From the NCBI GenBank assembly GCA_017507205.1, contig JAFWBH010000013.1, positions 1-6,957 on the forward strand: 6,957 bases of DNA. The letters are read 5' to 3'. Of the stretch, positions 1 through 5,847 are shown in pieces. Numbering within the stretch: position 1 is the stretch's first letter; the number at the start of each line of letters is the position of its first letter. The notes below the pieces were generated by a model that was given only the letters and a program-made list of their open reading frames with translations, was not told the DNA's origin and searched no databases. The position numbers were made by a program, and so were the translations under genes. Source of the stretch: Clostridia bacterium. Its GTDB lineage: Bacteria > Bacillota > Clostridia > Christensenellales > CAG-917.

Positions 1-471
1 ACTGAGCTTTACACCACGTTCATAGTCAATGAGGCCAAGGTCAACGCAAAGGTCATAGTGGCTCTTTGCCTTGAAATCAAATGTGGGCTTCTCTCTCCAT
101 ACCTTGACGACTTGGTTGTTTTCCTTTTCGCCTGCAAGAAGGTCTGAGTCGGGGATATTGGGGATTGCGCAAAGGAAGCTGTTGATTTTTTCAATAAGAC
201 CATTGATTTTTTCATCGCCCTCTGCAATTTGGTCACCAATTTCTCTCATTTCTTTGAAGATAGGCTCCACGGGCTTGCCTTCCTTTTTGAGCTTGGGAAT
301 TTCTGCTGAAACCTTGTTTCTTTTTGCTTTCAGCTGTTCGATTTCAGTGATGAGTGCTTTTCTTTCATCATCCCATGCGATGACTTCATTAAAGTCAACG
401 TCATGACCCTTTCTTTTGAGCAATTCAACCACTTCTTGTTGATTGTTTCTGATTCTGTTGAGATCTAACAT
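1..471 (-). CDS. serS: Seryl-tRNA synthetase, N-terminal 157 residues (gene runs off the left edge)
   Basis: Class II synthetase that activates serine and transfers it to tRNA-Ser (also tRNA-Sec where present) in the cytoplasm. The visible part is the whole N-terminal tRNA-binding arm and the beginning of the catalytic domain. It opens with MLDLNRIRNN, the standard SerRS start. Residues about 30-105 form the long charged antiparallel coiled coil (for example EIEQLKAKRNKVSAEI), which grips the long variable arm of tRNA-Ser. The hallmark IPNIPDSD follows near residues 104-111, and then a stretch entering the catalytic core (HYDLCVDLGLIDYERG) reaches the edge. The ATG start at 471 is supported by an AAGAGGA ribosome binding site 5-6 nt upstream (476-482). 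Motifs 2 and 3 of the class II active site lie outside the window. The gene sits 71 bp downstream of leuS on the same strand and is probably cotranscribed with it. The identification is firm; only completeness is unknown. Confidence 0.96.
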   Translation of the reverse strand, partial: MLDLNRIRNNQQEVVELLKRKGHDVDFNEVIAWDDERKALITEIEQLKAKRNKVSAEIPKLKKEGKPVEPIFKEMREIGDQIAEGDEKINGLIEKINSFLCAIPNIPDSDLLAGEKENNQVVKVWREKPTFDFKAKSHYDLCVDLGLIDYERGVKLS

Positions 472-487
472 ATTATCCTCTTTTTCT

Positions 488-504
488 GCCCTACGTTGTA
501 GGGC
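488..504 (-). other. Perfect 7-bp inverted repeat just upstream of the serS ribosome binding site
   Basis: The arms GCCCTAC and GTAGGGC are separated by 3 nt, giving a perfect GC-containing hairpin in the leuS-serS mRNA. It ends about 5 nt before the AAGAGGA ribosome binding site of serS. No T-run follows it, only an A-rich stretch, so it is not a standard intrinsic terminator. It could affect serS mRNA stability or translation, or be the remnant of a dispersed GC-rich repeat. Both are inferences. The hairpin itself is directly visible. Confidence 0.6.
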
Positions 505-521
505 GAAGGTTTATTTTTCTA

Positions 522-550
522 ATTTTATTGCTTTCAGCAATACTATGCAA
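522..550 (-). promoter_or_regulatory. Weak candidate internal promoter for serS, overlapping the leuS stop
   Basis: On the minus strand a TAAAAT box (522-527) lies 17 nt from a poor -35 match, TTGCAT (545-550), which falls at the end of leuS. Only half of the -35 matches consensus. The spacer contains a small hairpin (TTGCT and AGCAA arms, 528-540) just after the leuS stop codon; no T-run follows it, so it is not a convincing terminator. The arrangement would allow serS some independent transcription, but chance is a fair alternative. Confidence 0.2.
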
Positions 551-2957
551 TGATGTTGACAAGTCTGCCAGGCACCACGATAACCTTTTTGGGTGCGCCT
601 TCAAGTGCAACTGCTTCAAGGGCTTGTGCTTCAATTTGTTCCTTGGTGGCGTCCTTTGACACCATAATCTTTGTTCGAATCTTTGAGTTGACTTGGACTG
701 CAAGCTCAATCTCATCACGGACAAGACATTTTTCGTCAAACTTGGGATATGATTGATTGAACACTGAATAGGTTTCTCCCATCATCTCCCAAAGCTCCTC
801 TGCGAAGTGAGGTGCAAAGGGTGCAAAGAGCAACACAAGGTCACGGATGCATTCTTTATAGAATGCACTCTTGCTTCCAACGGCGTTGTCGTAGGCATAG
901 ATTGCGTTGACGTATTCCATAATACGTGCCACTGCTGTGTTGAAGGAGAAATTGTCCATGTCCTGTGTGACACTCTTGATGGTGTTGTGACGGACAACGT
1001 TCAATTCCTTCTCTTCCTTGCCCATCTCTCTTTCTTCAAAGTTCTCGTAGCACTTTTTCACAAGACGTTCAATTCTGTCAAAGAATCTGCCAATGCCGTC
1101 AAGACCACTTTCATTCCAAGGGCCACCTTCAACATAGCTGAAGCCAAACATAAGATACACTCTGAATACGTCTGCACCAAATTTTGCAATGCTATCGTCA
1201 GGTGAAACAACGTTGCCTCTGCTCTTTGACATCTTGAAGCCGTCTGGTCCCAAAATAAGTCCTTGGTGGACAAGTGACTTGAATGGCTCGTCAAAGTGGA
1301 GATATCCCATATCACGAAGTGCCTTTGTGAAGAATCTTGCGTAAAGCAAGTGCATGCAAGCATGCTCTGAGCCACCAACATATTTGTCAACAGGCAGAAG
1401 CTTGTCAATCCACTCTGTGTCAAAGGGCTTTTTGGCATTCTTGTTGTCTGCATAACGGAGATAATACCAGCTTGAGCATACAAATGTGTCAAGGGTGTCT
1501 GCATCTCTCTTGGCAGGTGCGCCACAGACGGGACAGGTGGTATTGATAAACTCATCACATTTTGCAAGAGGTGATTTTCCGTCCGGCTTGAATTCCACGT
1601 TGTAAGGAAGCTTGACAGGGAGATCACTCTCGGGCACTGGCACTGTTCCACAGTGAGGACAGTGTATCATAGGGATAGGTGCGCCCCAATAGCGTTGACG
1701 GCTGACAAGCCAATCTCTCAAACGATAATTGGTTTTCAATGCTCCCTTGCCGTCTTTTTCAAGCTTTTTGATGATTGCAACCTTGGCTTCCTCGCTGGTC
1801 ATACCATCAAACTCGCCACTGTTGACAAGGACACCATATTCGGTGAAGGGCAATGCGTCATTGACATCATCGCTTGCGCCCTTGATGACTCTTTCGACTG
1901 ACAAGCCAAGCTTCTTGGCAAAGACGAAATCTCTATCATCGTGTGCGCCTACGCCCATAACTGCGCCTGTGCCATAGCTTGCGATGACATAGTCTGCAAC
2001 AAGGATGGGCACCTCTCTACCATTGATGGGGTTGATTGCATATGAGCCAGTCATGACACCAGTCTTTTCACGGTTGGATGCCATACGATCAATTTCAGTC
2101 ACCTTGGATGCTTCTTCCTTGTATTTTTCAACAGCTTCCTTTTGCTCTGCTGTCGTCACAAGGTCAACAAGAGGGCTTTCGGGAGCAAGAACAACATATG
2201 TGACACCAAAGAGTGTGTCTGCACGAGTTGTAAACACACGGAAGGTCAAATCGCTGTCTTTGACAGCGAACTCAACCTCGCCACCATATGACTTGCCAAT
2301 CCAGTGCTTCTGCATAAGCTTTGTCTTTTCAGGCCAATCAAGACCGTCAAGACCTGCAAGAAGCTCCTCTGCATAGTCAGTTATCTTGAAGAACCATTGT
2401 GTAAGATTTTTTCTTACAACAGTGCTTCCACATCTTTCGCAGACACCGTCTTGTGCTTGCTCGTTGGCAAGGACGGTTGCACATGAGGGACACCAGTTGA
2501 CAGGTGCTTCCTTTCTGTATGCAAGACCATGCTTATACATTTGAAGGAACATCCATTGTGTCCACTTGTAGTAGTCAGGCATGCAGGTTTTAATTTCATA
2601 ATCCCAGTCATATGTTGCACCAATACGCTTCAGCTGTTGCTCCATTGTTTCAATGTTTTTGATGGTGCTATCCTCTGGGTGAATACCTGTTTTGATTGCG
2701 TAGTTTTCTGCTGGCAAACCAAATGCGTCAAAGCCCATGGGGTGAAAAACCTCAAAGCCCTGCATACGCTTGAAACGAGCAAAGCTGTCGGTGGGGCCAT
2801 AGTTGAACCAGTGTCCTGCGTGGAGCTTTGCTCCAGAGGGGTATGAGAACATTTCAAGAACGTAATATTTGTCCTTGACGTTATCACGGTTGAACTTGTA
2901 AAGGCCAGTTTCTTCCCATTTTTTCTGCCATTTGGCTTCAATTTGTTTCAGATCCAT
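543..2957 (-). CDS. leuS: Leucyl-tRNA synthetase, complete (804 aa)
   Basis: Cytoplasmic class Ia synthetase that attaches leucine to tRNA-Leu and hydrolyses mischarged products. The nucleotide-binding signature is YPSGAKLHAGH, with the HIGH box as HAGH at residues 46-49; KMSKS is at 575-579. A zinc-type module has CxxC pairs at 156/159 and 173/176, and a second set lies at 433/436 and 475/478. The inserted CP1 editing domain (about 220-410) shows the threonine-rich TTRADTLFG (243-251) and the AHDDRD segment (338-343), so editing is probably retained. The anticodon-binding helical domain and a small C-terminal domain ending in LVNIIA complete the protein. As I recall, 804 aa is also the length of the Bacillus enzyme. 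The ATG at 2957 has GGAG 6 nt upstream (2964-2967); the stop is TAG. Some motif residues differ from the common bacterial form (HAGHW; GVGAHDD where AVPAHD is usual), suggesting a divergent subgroup. It is transcribed from its own promoter, divergently from tmk. Confidence 0.98.
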   Translation of the reverse strand: MDLKQIEAKWQKKWEETGLYKFNRDNVKDKYYVLEMFSYPSGAKLHAGHWFNYGPTDSFARFKRMQGFEVFHPMGFDAFGLPAENYAIKTGIHPEDSTIKNIETMEQQLKRIGATYDWDYEIKTCMPDYYKWTQWMFLQMYKHGLAYRKEAPVNWCPSCATVLANEQAQDGVCERCGSTVVRKNLTQWFFKITDYAEELLAGLDGLDWPEKTKLMQKHWIGKSYGGEVEFAVKDSDLTFRVFTTRADTLFGVTYVVLAPESPLVDLVTTAEQKEAVEKYKEEASKVTEIDRMASNREKTGVMTGSYAINPINGREVPILVADYVIASYGTGAVMGVGAHDDRDFVFAKKLGLSVERVIKGASDDVNDALPFTEYGVLVNSGEFDGMTSEEAKVAIIKKLEKDGKGALKTNYRLRDWLVSRQRYWGAPIPMIHCPHCGTVPVPESDLPVKLPYNVEFKPDGKSPLAKCDEFINTTCPVCGAPAKRDADTLDTFVCSSWYYLRYADNKNAKKPFDTEWIDKLLPVDKYVGGSEHACMHLLYARFFTKALRDMGYLHFDEPFKSLVHQGLILGPDGFKMSKSRGNVVSPDDSIAKFGADVFRVYLMFGFSYVEGGPWNESGLDGIGRFFDRIERLVKKCYENFEEREMGKEEKELNVVRHNTIKSVTQDMDNFSFNTAVARIMEYVNAIYAYDNAVGSKSAFYKECIRDLVLLFAPFAPHFAEELWEMMGETYSVFNQSYPKFDEKCLVRDEIELAVQVNSKIRTKIMVSKDATKEQIEAQALEAVALEGAPKKVIVVPGRLVNIIA

Positions 2958-2986
2958 ATCTATCTCCGTAAAATTGGTCAGTTTTG

Positions 2987-3008
2987 TGCGTGCATACGTG
3001 CAGTCGCA
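2987..3008 (-). other. Hairpin at the 5' end of the leuS leader
   Basis: On the minus strand TGCG and CGCA pair, then after a 2-nt bulge TGCA pairs with TGCA around the loop CGTA. This makes an 8-bp bulged stem. It starts almost exactly at the transcription start predicted from the leuS promoter (about 3008), so it would cap the mRNA and could protect its 5' end. The remaining leader to the ATG is about 30 nt, too short for a T-box or a typical attenuator. No terminator follows the hairpin. Confidence 0.45.
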
Positions 3009-3014
3009 ACGATT

Positions 3015-3043
3015 ATTTTAATACCAAAGCACCGATAAGTCAA
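3015..3043 (-). promoter_or_regulatory. Sigma-A type promoter of leuS
   Basis: Read on the minus strand, the -35 box is TTGACT (3038-3043) and the -10 box is TAAAAT (3015-3020), with a 17-bp spacer (3021-3037). Each box matches consensus at five of six positions. The predicted start of transcription is near 3008, giving a leader of about 50 nt before the leuS ATG. It is the best promoter in the gap for the leftward genes and probably also serves serS. Confidence 0.75.
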
Positions 3044-3082
3044 TAAAACCAACTGAAAAATCTGACTTTGGCCAGTTTTCAA

Positions 3083-3103
3083 TGCCTTTTCTTAAAAAAG
3101 GCA
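3083..3103. other. Palindrome (8-bp stem) between the two divergent promoters
   Basis: TGCCTTTT and AAAAGGCA flank a 5-nt loop (CTTAA). It sits upstream of both the leuS and the tmk promoters, outside either predicted transcript, and neither strand has a T-run after it. It is therefore not a terminator for a visible gene. It could be a dyad operator for a regulator of one or both promoters, or a repeat remnant. The rest of the gap (about 3044-3179) shows no gene; it holds short repeated words only (AAGTCC at 3111, 3152 and 3183; GCAACA at 3122 and 3133). Confidence 0.35.
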
Positions 3104-3179
3104 CCCTCAAAAGTCCTTATCGCAACATTGATGCAACAGTGAAAAGTGAGAAAGTCCTCTAAATTGTGAGGTCAATCTA

Positions 3180-3208
3180 TTGAAGTCCAAGAAGTTTTGT
3201 GCTATAAT
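3180..3208 (+). promoter_or_regulatory. Sigma-A type promoter of the tmk-holB-ricT operon
   Basis: The -35 box is TTGAAG (3180-3185) and the -10 box is a perfect TATAAT (3203-3208), with a 17-bp spacer. Transcription should begin near 3215, leaving a leader of about 20 nt before the tmk ATG at 3236. This also settles the tmk start: the longer reading from 3197 would place its start codon inside the promoter. Confidence 0.82.
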
Positions 3209-3235
3209 GTATGCACCAAAAAAGGAAGGCGCATT

Positions 3236-3844
3236 ATGTTTATTACTTTTGAAGGCTGTGAAGGCGTTGGCAAATCAACACAGCTGAATCTATTGAAGGA
3301 ATATCTTGAAGAAACAGGTCAAGAGGCAATCTTCTGCCGTGAGCCAGGTGGCACATCCATTGGCGAGCAAATCAGAAAGGTTATCCTCAACCCTGAAAAC
3401 ACAGAAATGGCAGACGTCACGGAGTCAATACTCTATGCAGCAAGCAGAGTCCAGCTGATCAGCCAAGTAATTTTGCCTGCACTTAAAGAGGGCAAGATTG
3501 TTGTCTGCGACAGATATCTTGACAGCTCAATTGCATATCAAGCATATGCACGTGGCCTTGGTGTTGACCTTGTGAAAAAGATCAATTACTTCGCTGTTGA
3601 AAACTGTATGCCAGATGTGACAATCTTCCTTGATCGCAGTCCTGCTGAATCATTCCGTGCCACCCCCGGTGACGACAGAATGGAGCAAGAAACACGTGAA
3701 TTCCACAACAAAGTGTATGAAGGCTATAAAGCCGAAATCGGCACTTCAAATGGTCGAATTGTTGCAATAAAACCCGATTTTGACAGAAATATCACAAAAC
3801 AAATGATCATTGATGTCCTTCGTGAAAGAGGTGCAATAAAGTGA
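3236..3844 (+). CDS. tmk: Thymidylate kinase (dTMP kinase), complete (202 aa)
   Basis: Phosphorylates dTMP to dTDP with ATP, the last dedicated step towards dTTP, in the cytoplasm. The P-loop GCEGVGKS occupies residues 7-14 followed by T15. REPGGT (35-40) and CDRYLDSSIAYQ (91-102, with the DRY signature) form the dTMP site. YQAYARGLG corresponds to the family YQGxxRGLG segment, with alanine replacing the first glycine. The LID region is around 141-153 (DDRMEQE). Length matches the 200-215 aa family norm. The ATG at 3236 was chosen because GGAAGG (3224-3229) lies 6 nt upstream and because an in-frame start at 3197 would overlap the promoter. The stop TGA (3842-3844) overlaps the GTG start of holB, so the two are likely translationally coupled. 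It is the first gene of a three-gene operon; the clustering with holB and ricT is typical of Bacillota. Confidence 0.97.
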   Translation: MFITFEGCEGVGKSTQLNLLKEYLEETGQEAIFCREPGGTSIGEQIRKVILNPENTEMADVTESILYAASRVQLISQVILPALKEGKIVVCDRYLDSSIAYQAYARGLGVDLVKKINYFAVENCMPDVTIFLDRSPAESFRATPGDDRMEQETREFHNKVYEGYKAEIGTSNGRIVAIKPDFDRNITKQMIIDVLRERGAIK

Positions 3845-4812
3845 GCGAGCTGCTTTTCACCAACACTCTAAAGGGCTCAAGAGCATATGAGCTTCTGGGG
3901 GGCGATTTTTCAAATGGCCTCGGTCACGCATATATGCTTGTGTCCTCTGATGACGAGGTGGTGAAGGAGTTTTTCACGCTCATTGCATCAACTGTTTTCT
4001 GCACTGAAAATTCTGCTTGCTTAAAATGCAATGAATGCTCAAAGGTGCTTCATGGCAATCACCCCGATGTTGTAGTTGTCAATGGAGAGGGTCAAGTCAT
4101 CAAGGCTGATGCCATACGTGAATTGACCGAGGATGCTGGCATTCGTTCATTTTCTGGCACAAAGCTCTATTACATTCATCGTGCAGATTTGATGAATGCT
4201 GTTGCACAAAACAAGCTACTCAAAACTCTTGAAGAGCCACCAAAAGGTGTGACCATATTCCTTGGTGTATCCAATGAAAGTGCAATGCTTGACACAATCA
4301 AATCACGCACAAGACAAATTGCTCTTGACATCTTTGACAACGCAACGGTCAAGGAAGCAATGATGAGCCTTGGCATTGACGAGGATACGGCATCACTTTC
4401 TGCCGATTGCAGTGAGGGGCTGCTTGGCAAGGCATATAAGATTGCTGGCTCTCCCGACTATGCAAATCTTTACTCCTCTGCCCTCAATCTTTTGAAGGGG
4501 CTCAATCGTAGCGCTGATGTCATCACCGTTGATCGCATCCCCGAGCTGACAAAGAAAACAGATGAATTTTTCAACATTCTTTCTATTGTGCTGAGGGATA
4601 TGCTGGCTGTAAAGGGGAATAATCCTGTGTTGTCAAGACACGTTGGACTTGAAATAAGAAATATTGCAGAGGGTTTCTCGGCAAAGGCAATATCCGAGAT
4701 TATCCTTCTTATAAATGAAGCAAGAAGAAAGCTGTCCTTGAATGTCAATCTTCAAGGGACAATAGACTCTCTTCTCTTCTCAATTTTGGAGGCAAAATAC
4801 AAATGGCAATAA
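3841..4812 (+). CDS. holB: DNA polymerase III delta' subunit (clamp loader), complete (323 aa)
   Basis: Subunit of the replicative clamp loader that, with delta and tau/gamma, opens and places the sliding clamp on DNA. The family pattern is visible: GLGHAYML at 26-33, a cysteine cluster C54, C60, C63, C66 like the zinc module of gamma/delta' proteins, HPDVVVV at 74-80, IRELTEDAG (92-100), then the Walker-B-adjacent part and NKLLKTLEEPP (124-134), and finally KSRTRQ (154-159). The P-loop position (about 34-42, VSSDDEVVK) lacks GxxGxGK, so this subunit probably does not hydrolyse ATP, as known for some delta' proteins. The usual SRC motif reads SRT but keeps the arginine. The C-terminal collar region is weakly conserved. 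Translation starts at GTG 3841 with AAAGAGGTG (3825-3833) 7 nt upstream, overlapping the tmk stop by 4 bp. An alternative is a DnaX-like paralogue, but the degenerate P-loop and the neighbours favour holB. Confidence 0.93.
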   Translation: MSELLFTNTLKGSRAYELLGGDFSNGLGHAYMLVSSDDEVVKEFFTLIASTVFCTENSACLKCNECSKVLHGNHPDVVVVNGEGQVIKADAIRELTEDAGIRSFSGTKLYYIHRADLMNAVAQNKLLKTLEEPPKGVTIFLGVSNESAMLDTIKSRTRQIALDIFDNATVKEAMMSLGIDEDTASLSADCSEGLLGKAYKIAGSPDYANLYSSALNLLKGLNRSADVITVDRIPELTKKTDEFFNILSIVLRDMLAVKGNNPVLSRHVGLEIRNIAEGFSAKAISEIILLINEARRKLSLNVNLQGTIDSLLFSILEAKYKWQ

Positions 4813-5660
4813 TTGTTGGCATAAAATTTAAAAGTGGAAACAAAATTTATTATTTTGATCCCAAGAACATCCTCTTCAACGAGGGCGATGGCGTAATTGT
4901 TGAAACTGCACGTGGTCAGGAATTTGGCATTGTGTCAATCACCAACAAAGAGGTTGAAGAAAAGGATATCGTTTCACCATTGAAGCCTGTCATTCGCAAG
5001 GCAACAGCCGATGATATGAAAAAGGTTGAAAAAAATCTTCAAGACAAGGAGCACGCCTTGAAGGTTATCCGTGAAAAAGTGGCAGAAATGGGCATCCAAA
5101 TGAAGCTTGTTGATGCTGAATACACCTTTGACCGTAGTAAGCTCATCTTCTACTTCACGGCAGACGGCAGAGTCGATTTCAGAGAGCTGGTCAAGGTCCT
5201 TGCATCAATATTCAAGATTCGCATTGAGCTTAGACAAATTTATGAGAGAGATGACACCAAAATGCGTGGCGCACTGGCATCATGTGGCAGACCCTGCTGT
5301 TGCACCACTCACCTTCCAGATTTTGAAAAGGTGTCTATCAAAATGGCAAAGATTCAAGGCCTTTCACTGAATCCTCAAAAAATCAGTGGCGTCTGTGGCA
5401 GACTTATGTGTTGCCTCAAATACGAAAACGCCTATTACACCGAGGTGTATAAGGAAATGCCCAAGGTTGGAAGCAAGGTCAAAACACCAGACGGTGAAGG
5501 CACCGTTGAACAAAACGACCTCATCAAGCAAACATCCCGTGTCCGTGTCCTTCTTGCAAACGGCGACTACGATATGCGCACCTACAAGCTTGAGGATATG
5601 AAAATCGGTGCAAAGCAATCCACATCCGAAATTGACGCAATGCCCGATGACGAGGAATAA
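4803..5660 (+). CDS. ricT: RicT/YaaT, PSP1-domain protein, complete (285 aa)
   Basis: In Bacillus subtilis RicT (YaaT) forms the Y-complex with RicA and RicF, carries iron-sulfur clusters and directs RNase Y mRNA processing, affecting sporulation, competence and biofilm. That role is known of the family and only inferred here. The N-terminal part (1-60) is the beta-rich region with GDGVIVETARGQEFGIV. The PSP1 core runs from about 60 to 210 and contains VDFRELVKVLASIFKIRIE, the cysteine motif SCGRPCCC (160-167), VSIKMAKIQGLSLNPQKISG (177-196) and VCGRLMCCLKYE (197-208). A C-terminal KOW-like segment (VGSKVKTPDGEGTVEQ, 222-237) follows, then an acidic tail. Visible ligand cysteines are 161, 165, 166, 167, 198, 203 and 204. 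The stretch before the first motif (RGALAS) departs from the usual GGIGPCGR form. The ATG at 4803 has GGAGG (4788-4792) 10 nt upstream and overlaps the end of holB by 10 bp. It is the last gene of the operon. Confidence 0.96.
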   Translation: MAIIVGIKFKSGNKIYYFDPKNILFNEGDGVIVETARGQEFGIVSITNKEVEEKDIVSPLKPVIRKATADDMKKVEKNLQDKEHALKVIREKVAEMGIQMKLVDAEYTFDRSKLIFYFTADGRVDFRELVKVLASIFKIRIELRQIYERDDTKMRGALASCGRPCCCTTHLPDFEKVSIKMAKIQGLSLNPQKISGVCGRLMCCLKYENAYYTEVYKEMPKVGSKVKTPDGEGTVEQNDLIKQTSRVRVLLANGDYDMRTYKLEDMKIGAKQSTSEIDAMPDDEE

Positions 5661-5678
5661 CCATCATCCAAAACACAC

Positions 5679-5709
5679 AAAAAGCAGACCAATTCTGGCC
5701 TGCTTTTTT
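5679..5709 (+). terminator. Intrinsic terminator of the tmk-holB-ricT operon
   Basis: Beginning 18 nt after the ricT stop, an A-rich arm plus GCAGACC pairs with GGCCTGC plus a run of six T around the loop AATTCT, with one A-C mismatch. The stem followed by the T-run is a classic Rho-independent terminator on the plus strand. Confidence 0.9.
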
Positions 5710-5740
5710 AATGCCATAAAATAACCCAAATCAACAAAAC

Positions 5741-5788
5741 AAGTGTTTTATCATAACTATCTTAGCACAATAAACACTTATTTTGTGC
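5741..5788. other. Two overlapping, mutually exclusive inverted repeats between the terminators
   Basis: AAGTGTTT (5741-5748) is complementary to AAACACTT (5772-5779), and GCACAA (5765-5770) is complementary to TTGTGC (5783-5788). The second arm of the first pair lies inside the loop of the second, so both hairpins cannot form together. No gene is seen here. It may be a decayed terminator region or a structured 3' tail for the leftward transcript. Function is unknown. Confidence 0.35.
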
Positions 5789-5795
5789 AAAAATG

Positions 5796-5823
5796 AAAAG
5801 GAACAGCCTTCGCTGTTCCTTTT
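5796..5823 (-). terminator. Strong, probably bidirectional terminator for the leftward gene
   Basis: A perfect 12-bp stem (AAAAGGAACAGC and GCTGTTCCTTTT) with a 4-nt loop lies 24 nt beyond the stop of the minus-strand gene. On the minus strand TTTTCATTTTT follows; on the plus strand the end is TTTTGTTTTG. Because its arms supply T-runs on both strands, it can stop transcripts from both convergent directions. Confidence 0.88.
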
Positions 5824-5847
5824 GTTTTGTTGATTTTTTACCTTCTT

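Noticed and set aside
807..1205. 132-codon plus-strand open frame opposite leuS, cysteine-rich
   Set aside because: It is antisense to a fully conserved part of leuS, has no ribosome binding site and resembles no known family. It follows from the codon pattern of leuS.
1058..1651. 197-codon minus-strand frame inside leuS
   Set aside because: It overlaps leuS in another frame on the same strand. leuS is intact and strongly conserved across it, so this is a shadow.
2979..2996. Five-codon leader peptide (MHAQN) before leuS as an attenuator
   Set aside because: It contains no leucine codon, has no ribosome binding site, and its start is within a hairpin. No terminator follows.
3197..3235. Longer tmk start giving 13 extra residues
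   Set aside because: That start codon lies between the -35 and -10 boxes of the promoter, upstream of the expected transcription start. The ATG at 3236 has a well-spaced GGAAGG and gives the usual tmk N-terminus.
2958..3235. T-box riboswitch upstream of leuS
   Set aside because: No T-box antiterminator sequence or leader terminator is visible, and the predicted leader is only about 50 nt.
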